Shown in pieces: positions 53,316 to 64,000 of a stretch of DNA of 64,000 nucleotides. Source of the DNA: Auanema rhodensis (Eukaryota; Nematoda; Chromadorea; Rhabditida; Rhabditidae). The notes under the pieces were generated by a model. The model searched no databases and was not told the DNA's origin. It saw only the letters and a list, made by a program, of their open reading frames with translations. Every line of letters begins with the position of its first letter. Position 1 is the stretch's first letter. The stretch spans positions 19,910,501-19,974,500 of the forward strand of contig OZ059899.1 of assembly GCA_964057225.1 (NCBI GenBank). The letters are read 5' to 3'. The position numbers and the translations under genes are program-made.

Positions 53316-53666
53316 TTGAAAAATGATGCATTAGTGTATGTTGAGTTTCCATGTACACTCAACATTGCTTCCAAAAACATTTTTACAAAAATTTTTCCGA
53401 AAAATTTCGAAATAATTTCGCAAAAAGTAGATGTTTTTAGATTCCTTTTTTCAAGGCAAAGACGATGGACATTGTTATTCAACGAAAAAATTGATTCTGC
53501 AGGGTGAAAATCGAGGATATAAGTGTGAACTTATATCAGTTGATATCTCGGTGCATTTTTAAGCTAGCGCAAATCTAATAACACAGATCGACGCAGCTTA
53601 AAAATTCGCATCGAATGCACTATACTGCATTGAGAAACGCTTAATACAAAAGTTAGTTATGATCGT

Positions 53667-55772
53667 TTGAAAAAAGATGCATTAGTGTATGTTGAGTTTC
53701 CATGTACACTCAACATTGCTTCCAAAAACATTTTTACAAAAATTTTTCCGAAAAATTTCGAAATAATTTCGCAAAAAGTAGATGTTTTTAGATTCCTTTT
53801 TTCAAGGCAAAGACGATGGACATTGTTATTCAACGAAAAAATTGATTCTGCAGGGTGAAAATCGAGGATATAAGTGTGAACTTATATCAGTTGATATCTC
53901 GGTGCATTTTTAAGCTAGCGCAAATCTGATAACACAGATCGACGCAGCTTAAAAATCCGCATCGAATGCACTATACAACATTGAGAAACGCTTAACACAA
54001 AAATTAGTTATGATCGTTTGAAAAATGATGCATTAGTGTATGTTGAGTTTCCATGTACACTCAACATTGCTTCCAAAAACATTTTGACAAAAATTTTTCC
54101 GAAAAATTTCGAAATAATTTCGCAAAAAGTAGATGTTTTCAGATTCCTTTTTTCAAGGCAAAGACGATGGACATTGTTATTCAACGAAAAAATTGATTCT
54201 GCAGGGTGAAAATCGAGGATATAAGTGTGAACTTATATCAGTTGATATCTCGGTGCATTTTTAAGCTAGCGCAAATCTGATAACACAGCTCGACGCAGCT
54301 TAAAAATCCGCATCGAATGCACTATACAACATTGAGAAACGCTTAATACAAAAATTAGTTATAATCGTTTGAAAAATGATGCATTAGTGTATGTTGAGTT
54401 TCCATGTACACTCAACATTGCTTCCAAAAACATTTTGACAAAAATTTTTCCGAAAAATTTCGAAATAATTTCGCAAAAAGTAGATGTTTTCAGATTCCTT
54501 TTTTCAAGGCAAAGACGATGGACATTGTTATTCAACGAAAAAATTGATTCTGCAGGGTGAAAATCGAGGATATAAGTGTGAACTTATATCAGTTGATATC
54601 TCGGTGCATTTTTAAGCTAGCGCAAATCTGATAACACAGCTCGACGCAGCTTAAAAATCCGCATCGAATGCACTATACTACATTGAAAAACGCTTAATAC
54701 AAAAATTAGTTATGATCGTTTGAAAAATGATGCATTAGTGTATGTTGAGTTTCCATGTACACTCAACATTGCTTCCAAAAACATTTTGACAAAAATTTTT
54801 CCGAAAAATTTCGAAATAATTTCGCAAAAAGTAGATGTTTTCAGATTCCTTTTTTCAAGGCAAAGACGATGGACATTGTTATTCAACGAAAAAATTGATT
54901 CTGCAGGGTGAAAATCGAGGATATAAGTGTGAACTTATATCAGTTGATATCTCGGTGCATTTTTAAGCTAGCGCAAATCTGATAACACAGCTCGACGCAG
55001 CTTAAAAATCCGCATCGAATGCACTATACTACATTGAAAAACGCTTAATACAAAAATTAGTTATGATCGTTTGAAAAATGATGCATTAGTGTATGTTGAG
55101 TTTCCATGTACACTCAACATTGCTTCCAAAAACATTTTGACAAAAATTTTTCCAAAAAATTTCAAAATAATTTCGCAAAAAGTAAATGTTTTTAGATTCC
55201 TTTCTCCAAGGCAAAGACGATGGACAATGTTATTCAACGAGAAAATTAATTCTGCAGGGTGAAAATCGAGGATATAAGTGTGAATTTATATCAGTTGATA
55301 TCTCGGTGCATTTTTAAGCTAGCGCAAATCTGATAACACAGATCGACGCAGCTTAAAAATCCGCATCGAATGCACTATACTACATTGAGAAACGCTTGAT
55401 ACAAAAATTAGTTATGATCGTTTGAAAAAAGATGCATTAGTGTATGTTGAGTTTCCATGTACACTCAACATTGCTTCCAAAAACATTTTGACAAAAATTT
55501 TTCCGAAAAATTTCGAAATAATTTCGCAAAAAGTAGATGTTTTCAGTTTCCTTTTTTCAAGGCAAAGACGATGGACATTGTTATTCAACGAAAAAATTGA
55601 TTCTGCAGGGTGAAAATCGAGGATATAAGTGTGAACTTATATCAGTTGATATCTCGGTGCATTTTTAAGCTAGCGCAAATCTGATAACACAGCTCGACGC
55701 AGCTTAAAAATCCGCATCGAATGCACTATACAACATTGAGAAACGCTTAATACAAAAATTAGTTATAATCGT
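53667..55772 (+). repeat. 6-unit block, fourth full copy
   Basis: Same order as 48051-50156. A private change, cagtttcc for cagattcc near 55546, is in the last unit. Confidence 0.82.
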
Positions 55773-56825
55773 TTGAAAAATGATGCATTAGTGTATGTTG
55801 AGTTTCCATGTACACTCAACATTGCTTCCAAAAACATTTTGACAAAAATTTTTCCGAAAAATTTCGAAATAATTTCGCAAAAAGTAGATGTTTTCAGATT
55901 CCTTTTTTCAAGGCAAAGACGATGGACATTGTTATTCAACGAAAAAATTGATTCTGCAGGGTGAAAATCGAGGATATAAGTGTGAACTTATATCAGTTGA
56001 TATCTCGGTGCATTTTTAAGCTAACGCAAATCTGATAACACAGCTCGACGCAGCTTAAAAATCCGCATCGAATGCACTATACAACATTGAGAAACGCTTA
56101 ATACAAAAATTAGTTATAATCGTTTGAAAAATGATGCATTAGTGTATGTTGAGTTTCCATGTACACTCAACATTGCTTCCAAAAACATTTTGACAAAAAT
56201 TTTTCCGAAAAATTTCGAGATAATTTCGCAAAAAGTAGATGTTTTTAGATTCCTTTTTTCAAGGCAAAGACGATGGACATTGTTATTCAACGAAAAAATT
56301 GATTCTGCAGGGTGAAAATCGAGGATATAAGTGTGAACTTATATCAGTTGATATCTCGGTGCATTTTTAAGCTAGCGCAAATCTGATAACACAGATCGAC
56401 GCAGCTTAAGAATCCGCATCGAATGCACTATACAACATTGAGAAACGCTTAATACAAAAATTAGTTATGATCGTTTGAAAAATGATGCATTAGTGTATGT
56501 TGAGTTTCCATGTACACTCAACATTGCTTCCAAAAACATTTTTACAAAAATTTTTCCGAAAAATTTCGAAATAATTTCGCAAAAAGTAGATGTTTTTAGA
56601 TTCCTTTTTTCAAGGCAAAGACGATGGACATTGTTATTCAACGAAAAAATTGATTCTGCAGGGTGAAAATCGAGGATATAAGTGTGAACTTATATCAGTT
56701 GATATCTCGGTGCATTTTTAAGCTAGCGCAAATCTAATAACACAGATCGACGCAGCTTAAAAATTCGCATCGAATGCACTATACTGCATTGAGAAACGCT
56801 TAATACAAAAGTTAGTTATGATCGT

Positions 56826-58931
56826 TTGAAAAAAGATGCATTAGTGTATGTTGAGTTTCCATGTACACTCAACATTGCTTCCAAAAACATTTTTACAAAA
56901 ATTTTTCCGAAAAATTTCGAAATAATTTCGCAAAAAGTAGATGTTTTTAGATTCCTTTTTTCAAGGCAAAGACGATGGACATTGTTATTCAACGAAAAAA
57001 TTGATTCTGCAGGGTGAAAATCGAGGATATAAGTGTGAACTTATATCAGTTGATATCTCGGTGCATTTTTAAGCTAGCGCAAATCTGATAACACAGATCG
57101 ACGCAGCTTAAAAATCCGCATCGAATGCACTATACAACATTGAGAAACGCTTAACACAAAAATTAGTTATGATCGTTTGAAAAATGATGCATTAGTGTAT
57201 GTTGAGTTTCCATGTACACTCAACATTGCTTCCAAAAACATTTTGACAAAAATTTTTCCGAAAAATTTCGAAATAATTTCGCAAAAAGTAGATGTTTTCA
57301 GATTCCTTTTTTCAAGGCAAAGACGATGGACATTGTTATTCAACGAAAAAATTGATTCTGCAGGGTGAAAATCGAGGATATAAGTGTGAACTTATATCAG
57401 TTGATATCTCGGTGCATTTTTAAGCTAGCGCAAATCTGATAACACAGCTCGACGCAGCTTAAAAATCCGCATCGAATGCACTATACAACATTGAGAAACG
57501 CTTAATACAAAAATTAGTTATAATCGTTTGAAAAATGATGCATTAGTGTATGTTGAGTTTCCATGTACACTCAACATTGCTTCCAAAAACATTTTGACAA
57601 AAATTTTTCCGAAAAATTTCGAAATAATTTCGCAAAAAGTAGATGTTTTCAGATTCCTTTTTTCAAGGCAAAGACGATGGACATTGTTATTCAACGAAAA
57701 AATTGATTCTGCAGGGTGAAAATCGAGGATATAAGTGTGAACTTATATCAGTTGATATCTCGGTGCATTTTTAAGCTAGCGCAAATCTGATAACACAGCT
57801 CGACGCAGCTTAAAAATCCGCATCGAATGCACTATACTACATTGAAAAACGCTTAATACAAAAATTAGTTATGATCGTTTGAAAAATGATGCATTAGTGT
57901 ATGTTGAGTTTCCATGTACACTCAACATTGCTTCCAAAAACATTTTGACAAAAATTTTTCCGAAAAATTTCGAAATAATTTCGCAAAAAGTAGATGTTTT
58001 CAGATTCCTTTTTTCAAGGCAAAGACGATGGACATTGTTATTCAACGAAAAAATTGATTCTGCAGGGTGAAAATCGAGGATATAAGTGTGAACTTATATC
58101 AGTTGATATCTCGGTGCATTTTTAAGCTAGCGCAAATCTGATAACACAGCTCGACGCAGCTTAAAAATCCGCATCGAATGCACTATACTACATTGAAAAA
58201 CGCTTAATACAAAAATTAGTTATGATCGTTTGAAAAATGATGCATTAGTGTATGTTGAGTTTCCATGTACACTCAACATTGCTTCCAAAAACATTTTGAC
58301 AAAAATTTTTCCAAAAAATTTCAAAATAATTTCGCAAAAAGTAAATGTTTTTAGATTCCTTTCTCCAAGGCAAAGACGATGGACAATGTTATTCAACGAG
58401 AAAATTAATTCTGCAGGGTGAAAATCGAGGATATAAGTGTGAATTTATATCAGTTGATATCTCGGTGCATTTTTAAGCTAGCGCAAATCTGATAACACAG
58501 ATCGACGCAGCTTAAAAATCCGCATCGAATGCACTATACTACATTGAGAAACGCTTGATACAAAAATTAGTTATGATCGTTTGAAAAAAGATGCATTAGT
58601 GTATGTTGAGTTTCCATGTACACTCAACATTGCTTCCAAAAACATTTTGACAAAAATTTTTCCGAAAAATTTCGAAATAATTTCGCAAAAAGTAGATGTT
58701 TTCAGATTCCTTTTTTCAAGGCAAAGACGATGGACATTGTTATTCAACGAAAAAATTGATTCTGCAGGGTGAAAATCGAGGATATAAGTGTGAACTTATA
58801 TCAGTTGATATCTCGGTGCATTTTTAAGCTAGCGCAAATCTGATAACACAGCTCGACGCAGCTTAAAAATCCGCATCGAATGCACTGTACTACATTGAAA
58901 AACGCTTAATACAAAAATTAGTTATGATCGT
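56826..58931 (+). repeat. 6-unit block, fifth full copy
   Basis: Same order again, nine units after the previous copy. The tail of its last unit carries gcactgtactac, which recurs just before 63844. Confidence 0.82.
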
Positions 58932-59984
58932 TTGAAAAATGATGCATTAGTGTATGTTGAGTTTCCATGTACACTCAACATTGCTTCCAAAAACATTTTG
59001 ACAAAAATTTTTCCAAAAAATTTCAAAATAATTTCGCAAAAAGTAAATGTTTTTAGATTTCTTTCTCCAAGGCAAAGACGATGGACAATGTTATTCAACG
59101 AAAAAATTAATTCTGCAGGGTGAAAATCGAGGATATAAGTGTGAATTTATATCAGTTGATATCTCGGTGCATTTTTAAGCTAGCGCAAATCTGATAACAC
59201 AGATCGACGCAGCTTAAAAATCCGCTTCGAATGCACTATACTACATTGAGAAACGCTTAACACAAAAATTAGTTATAATCGTTTGAAAAAAGATGCATTA
59301 GTGTATGTTGAGTTTCCATGTACACTCAACATTGCTTCCAAAAACATTTTGACAAAAATTTTTCCGAAAAATTTCAAAATAATTTCGCAAAAAGTAGATG
59401 TTTTTAGATTCCTTTTTTCAAGGCAAAAACGATGGACAAAGTTATTCAACGAAAAAATTAATTCTGCAGGGTGAAAATCGAGGATATAAGTGTGAACTTA
59501 TATCAGTTGATATCTCGGTGCATTTTTAAGCTAGCGCAAATCTGATAACACAGATCGACGCAGCTTAAAAATCCGCATCGAATGCACTATACAACATTGA
59601 GAAACGCTTAACACAAAAATTAGTTATAATCGTTTGAAAAATGATGCATTAGTGTATGTTGAGTTTCCATGTACACTCAACATTGCTTCCAAAAACATTT
59701 TGACAAAAATTTTTCCGGAAAATTTCGAAATAATTTCGCAAAAAGTAGATGTTTTCAGATTCCTTTTTTCAAGGCAAAGACGATGGACATTGTTATTCAA
59801 CGAAAAAATTGATTCTGCAGGGTGAAAATCGAGGATATAAGTGTGAACTTATATCAGTTGATATCTCGGTGCATTTTTAAGCTAGCGCAAATCTGATAAC
59901 ACAGCTCGACGCAGCTTAAAAATCCGCATCGAATGCACTATACTACATTGAAAAACGCTTAATTCAAAAATTAGTTATGATCGT

Positions 59985-60335
59985 TTGAAAAATGATGCAT
60001 TAGTGTATGTTGAGTTTCCATGTACACTCAACATTGCATCCAAAAACATTTTTACAAAAATTTTTCCGAAAAATTTCAAAATAATTTCGCAAAAAGTAGA
60101 TGTTTTTAGATTCCTTTTTTTAAGGCAAAAACGATGGACAATGTTATTCAACGAAAAAATTAATTCTGCAGGGTGAAAATCGAGGATATAAGTGTGAATT
60201 TATATCAGTTGATATCTCGGTGCATTTTCAAGCTAGCGCAAATCTGATAACACAGATCGACGCAGCTTAAAAATCCGCATCGAATGCACTATACTACATT
60301 GAGAAACGCTTGATACAAAAATTAGTTATGATCGT
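59985..60335 (+). repeat. gcatcc-type unit, first copy
   Basis: It shares cttaattcaaaa just before its start and cattgcatcc inside with the unit at 61388, and no others. The distance is 1403 bp, or four units less one base. Its tail has ttttcaagct. Confidence 0.8.
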
Positions 60336-60686
60336 TTGAAAAAAGATGCATTAGTGTATGTTGAGTTTCCATGTACACTCAACATTGCTTCCAAAAACAT
60401 TTTTACAAAAATTTTTCCGAAAAATTTCAAAATAATTTCGCAAAAAGTAGATGTTTTTAGATTCCTTTTTTTAAGGCAAAAACGATGGACAATGTAATTC
60501 AACGAAAAAATTAATTCTGCAGGGTGAAAATCGAGGATATAAGTGTGAATTTATATCAGTTGATATCTCGGTGCATTTTTAAGCTAGCGCAAATCTGATA
60601 ACACAGATCGACGCAGCTTAAAAATCCGCATCGAATGCACTATACTACATTGAGAAACGCTTGATACAAAAATTAGTTATGATCGT
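60336..60686 (+). repeat. Unit with private stop (TTA to TAA)
   Basis: gacaatgtaattc near 60496 replaces gacaatgttattc and ends the open frame early. It is otherwise a typical block E unit. Confidence 0.85.
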
Positions 60687-61036
60687 TTGAAAAAAGATGC
60701 ATTAGTGTATGTTGAGTTTCCATGTACACTCAACATTGCTTCCAAAAACATTTTGACAAAAATTTTTTCAAAAAATTTCAAAATAATTTCGCAAAAAGTA
60801 AATGTTTTTAGATTCCTTTCTCCAAGGCAAAGACGATGGACAATGTTATTCAACGAAAAAATTAATTCTGCAGGGTGAAAATCGAGGATATAAGTGTGAA
60901 CTTATATCAGTTGATATCTCGGTGCATTTTTAAGGTAGCGCAAATCTGATAACACAGATCGACGCAGCTTAAAAATCCGCATCGAATGCACTATACTACA
61001 TTGAAAAACGCTTATACAAAAATTAGTTATGATCGT

Positions 61037-61387
61037 TTGAAAAAAGATGCATTAGTGTATGTTGAGTTTCCATGTACACTCAACATTGCTTCCAAAAACA
61101 TTTTGACAAAAATTTTTCCGAAAAATTTCAAAATAATTTCGCAAAAAGTAGATGTTTTTAGATTCCTTTTTTCAAGGCAAAGACGATGGACATTGTTATT
61201 CAACGAAAAAATTGATTCTGCAGGGTGAAAATCGAGGATATAAGTGTGAACTTATATCAGTTGATATCTCGGTGCATTTTTAAGCTAGCGCAAATCTGAT
61301 AACACAGCTCGACGCAGCTTAAAAATCCGCATCGAATGCACTATACTACATTGAAAAACGCTTAATTCAAAAATTAGTTATGATCGT
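61037..61387 (+). repeat. KKD-L unit after 1-bp deletion in the tail before it
   Basis: cgcttatacaaa near 61011 lacks one A of the usual cgcttaatacaaa, so this unit starts one base early (350-bp spacing from 60687). The shift joins an upstream ATG at 60986 to the frame and gives an apparent 80-codon reading. I do not think it is a gene. Confidence 0.85.
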
Positions 61388-61737
61388 TTGAAAAATGATG
61401 CATTAGTGTATGTTGAGTTTCCATGTACACTCAACATTGCATCCAAAAACATTTTTACAAAAATTTTTCCGAAAAATTTCAAAATAATTTCGCAAAAAGT
61501 AGATGTTTTTAGATTCCTTTTTTAAGGCAAAAACGATGGACAATGTTATTCAACGAAAAAATTAATTCTGCAGGGTGAAAATCGAGGATATAAGTGTGAA
61601 TTTATATCAGTTGATATCTCGGTGCATTTTCAAGCTAGCGCAAATCTGATAACACAGATCGACGCAGCTTAAAAATCCGCATCGAATGCACTATACTACA
61701 TTGAGAAACGCTTGATACAAAAATTAGTTATGATCGT
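61388..61737 (+). repeat. 350-bp unit, gcatcc type, one T deleted
   Basis: Copy of the 59985 unit with six T instead of seven in ccttttttaagg near 61516-61523. It breaks the open frame and shifts the phase of later units. Confidence 0.85.
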
Positions 61738-63843
61738 TTGAAAAAAGATGCATTAGTGTATGTTGAGTTTCCATGTACACTCAACATTGCTTCCAAAAAC
61801 ATTTTGACAAAAATTTTTCCAAAAAATTTCAAAATAATTTCGCAAAAAGTAAATGTTTTTAGATTCCTTTCTCCAAGGCAAAGACGATGGACAATGTTAT
61901 TCAACGAAAAAATTAATTCTGCAGGGTGAAAATCGAGGATATAAGTGTGAACTTATATCAGTTGATATCTCGGTGCATTTTTAAGCTAGCGCAAATCTGA
62001 TAACACAGATCGACGCAGCTTAAAAATCCGCATCGAATGCACTATACTACATTGAAAAACGCTTAATACAAAAATTAGTTATGATCGTTTGAAAAAAGAT
62101 GCATTAGTGTATGTTGAGTTTCCATGTACACTCAACATTGCTTCCAAAAACATTTTTACAAAAATTTTTCCGAAAAATTTCAAAATAATTTCGCAAAAAG
62201 TAGATGTTTTTAGATTCCTTTTTTTAAGGCAAAAACGATGGACAATGTTATTCAACGAAAAAATTAATTCTGCAGGGTGAAAATCGAGGATATAAGTGTG
62301 AATTTATATCAGTTGATATCTCGGTGCATTTTTAAGCTAGCGCAAATCTGATAACACAGATCGACGCAGCTTAAAAATCCGCATCGAATGCACTATACTA
62401 CATTGAGAAACGCTTGATACAAAAATTAGTTATGATCGTTTGAAAAAAGATGCATTAGTGTATGTTGAGTTTCCATGTACACTCAACATTGCTTCCAAAA
62501 ACATTTTGACAAAAATTTTTTCAAAAAATTTCAAAATAATTTCGCAAAAAGTAAATGTTTTTAGATTCCTTTCTCCAAGGCAAAGACGATGGACAATGTT
62601 ATTCAACGAAAAAATTAATTCTGCAGGGTGAAAATCGAGGATATAAGTGTGAACTTATATCAGTTGATATCTCGGTGCATTTTTAAGGTAGCGCAAATCT
62701 GATAACACAGATCGACGCAGCTTAAAAATCCGCATCGAATGCACTATACTACATTGAAAAACGCTTAATACAAAAATTAGTTATGATCGTTTGAGAAAAG
62801 ATGCATTAGTGTATGTTGAGTTTCCATGTACACTCAACATTGCTTCCAAAAACATTTTGACAAAAATTTTTCCGAAAAATTTCAAAATAATTTCGCAAAA
62901 AGTAGATGTTTTTAGATTCCTTTTTTTAAGGCAAAAACGATGGACAATGTTATTCAACGAAAAAATTAATTCTGCAGGGTGAAAATCGAGGATATAAGTG
63001 TGAATTTATATCAGTTGATATCTCGGTGCATTTTCAAGCTAGCGCAAATCTGATAACACAGATCGACGCAGCTTAAAAATCCGCATCGAATGCACTATAC
63101 TACATTGAGAAACGCTTGATACAAAAATTAGTTATGATCGTTTGAAAAAAGATGCATTAGTGTATGTTGAGTTTCCATGTACACTCAACATTGCTTCCAA
63201 AAACATTTTTACAAAAATTTTTCCGAAAAATTTCAAAATAATTTCGCAAAAAGTAGATGTTTTTAGATTCCTTTTTTTAAGGCAAAAACGATGGACAATG
63301 TTATTCAACGAAAAAATTAATTCTGCAGGGTGAAAATCGAGGATATAAGTGTGAATTTATATCAGTTGATATCTCGGTGCATTTTCAAGCTAGCGCAAAT
63401 CTGATAACACAGATCGACGCAGCTTAAAAATCCGCATCGAATGCACTATACTACATTGAGAAACGCTTGATACAAAAATTAGTTATGATCGTTTGAAAAA
63501 AGATGCATTAGTGTATGTTGAGTTTCCATGTACACTCAACATTGCTTCCAAAAACATTTTTACAAAAATTTTTCCGAAAAATTTCAAAATAATTTCGCAA
63601 AAAGTAGATGTTTTTAGATTCCTTTTTTTAAGGCAAAAACGATGGACAATGTTATTCAACGAAAAAATTAATTCTGCAGGGTGAAAATCGAGGATATAAG
63701 TGTGAACTTATATCAGTTGATATCTCGGTGCATTTTTAAGGTAGCGCAAATCTGATAACACAGATCGACGCAGCTTAAAAATCCGCATCGAATGCACTGT
63801 ACTACATTGAAAAACGCTTAATACAAAAATTAGTTATGATCGT

Positions 63844-64000
63844 TTGAAAAATGATGCATTAGTGTATGTTGAGTTTCCATGTACACTCAACATTGCTTCC
63901 AAAAACATTTTGACAAAAATTTTTCCAAAAAATTTCAAAATAATTTCGCAAAAAGTAAATGTTTTTAGATTTCTTTCTCCAAGGCAAAGACGATGGACAA
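63844..64000 (+). repeat. Right partial satellite unit
   Basis: The first 157 bases of a further unit, cut by the window edge. It carries the VN/SPR marker set (tttccaaaaaat, gtaaatg, tttctcc) and the variant agatttctttctcc, also seen in the unit at 58932. The unit before each of these two ends in gcactgtactac. The stretch thus repeats material 4912 bp upstream, and the array continues to the right. Confidence 0.96.

Larger units (their letters stand above)
33660..58931 (+). repeat. Block D: higher-order repeat region
   Basis: ILT/FE and IFT/FE units dominate, in long ordered blocks that recur at exact multiples of 351 bp. A useful anchor is the join aaaattcgc / actgcattgag / caaaagttag before a KKD unit, which occurs before 36117, 38574, 39978, 42786, 45594, 48051, 53667 and 56826. 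Another is the TFK unit (ccgaaaactttc, preceded by aaaaataag) at 35064, 37521, 46998, 51561 and 52614. The phase is unbroken from 30501 to 60687, so no base was gained or lost across 86 units. Confidence 0.88.
1..64000. repeat. Satellite DNA array, 351-bp tandem unit, 182 complete copies
   Basis: The same 351-bp unit repeats head to tail on the + strand from the first base to the last, with no unique sequence between copies. Landmarks that recur at a fixed distance include a PstI site (CTGCAG), an EcoRV site (GATATC) and the pair ATGTTGAGT / ACTCAACAT. Summing the phase gives 182 complete units: 178 normal and 4 of 264 bp. Variation is mainly point substitutions that define subfamilies shared between distant units, the pattern left by unequal exchange and conversion. 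No transposase, reverse transcriptase, rRNA, tRNA or other gene interrupts it. By analogy with known satellites the likely setting is constitutive heterochromatin, but chromosome position is not visible here. Confidence 0.99.
58932..64000 (+). repeat. Block E: diverged units with taaggcaaaaacg
   Basis: Units at 59985, 60336, 61388, 62089, 62791, 63142 and 63493 carry ttaaggcaaaaacg, where other blocks have ttcaaggcaaagacg; 59283 is an intermediate. Common companions are gaatttatatc, cgcttgatac, ttttcaagct and aaggtagcg. Both 1-bp deletions of the window lie here. VN units at 60687 and 62440 share attttttcaaaaaat. The higher divergence than in blocks A and D could mean an older or edge-ward part of the array. 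Confidence 0.85.

Noticed and set aside
60986-61228. An 80-codon frame with a true ATG
   Set aside because: It is made by a 1-bp deletion near 61011 that joins an upstream ATG to the usual repeat frame. It is a single occurrence with no other sign of coding.
311-63684. The 63-codon open frames as a tandem protein-gene family
   Set aside because: TTG openings, mostly amino-acid-changing differences, freely spreading stop variants, no domain or signal, and exact coincidence with a satellite period. I report one as a non-gene feature.
1-64000. CRISPR array
   Set aside because: The repeats are 351 bp with no short constant repeat and variable spacers; the whole unit is conserved.
1-64000. Telomeric repeats or a subtelomere marker
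   Set aside because: No runs of TTAGG, TTAGGG or similar; the single ttag matches belong to the satellite unit.

Overview
The whole 64 kb window is one uninterrupted tandem satellite array. It has no unique sequence and nothing I can support as a gene. The repeat unit is 351 bp and about 33% G+C (115 of 351 bases, hand-counted in 311-661). Taking the TTG that opens a short reading frame as unit position 0, I count 182 complete units between 311 and 63843. Partial units lie at 1-310 and 63844-64000, so the array runs past both window edges. Unit starts follow this phase map: 311 + 351n up to 21722; 21986 + 351n to 24092; 24356 + 351n to 25409; 25673; 26025; 26376 + 351n to 30237; 30501 + 351n to 60687; 61037; 61388; 61738 + 351n to 63844. 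Phase changes only at four 264-bp rearranged units, one 1-bp insertion and two 1-bp deletions.

Arrays of this size and order are typical of eukaryotic heterochromatin (centromeric, pericentromeric or subtelomeric). The species cannot be named from the sequence. The unit holds 14 CpG where about 9.4 are expected, so it is not CpG-depleted. That argues against a heavily CpG-methylated genome (vertebrate or typical plant) and weakly favours an invertebrate or protist.

Layout. 1-9787: rather homogeneous units, mostly one subfamily. 9788-21721: mixed subfamilies in short 2- to 3-unit motifs. 21722-33659: contains four copies of a rearranged 264-bp fold-back unit that travel with a CGA-to-TGA unit lineage. 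33660-58931: clear higher-order repeats, with 8-unit (2808 bp) and 6-unit (2106 bp) blocks. 58932-64000: a more diverged set with its own markers and most of the 1-bp indels.

Each unit carries several inverted repeats. They include a perfect 9-bp stem with a 4-base loop and a 51-bp imperfect hairpin, plus A/T tracts spaced at about one helical turn. The period is a multiple of three and most units hold a 63-codon open frame, but its variation is mostly non-synonymous and it opens on TTG, so I treat it as incidental. The best candidate for something undescribed is the fold-back unit: 84-bp inverted arms with a 19-bp spacer, identical junctions in four copies, and one arm that resembles a different subfamily from the other.
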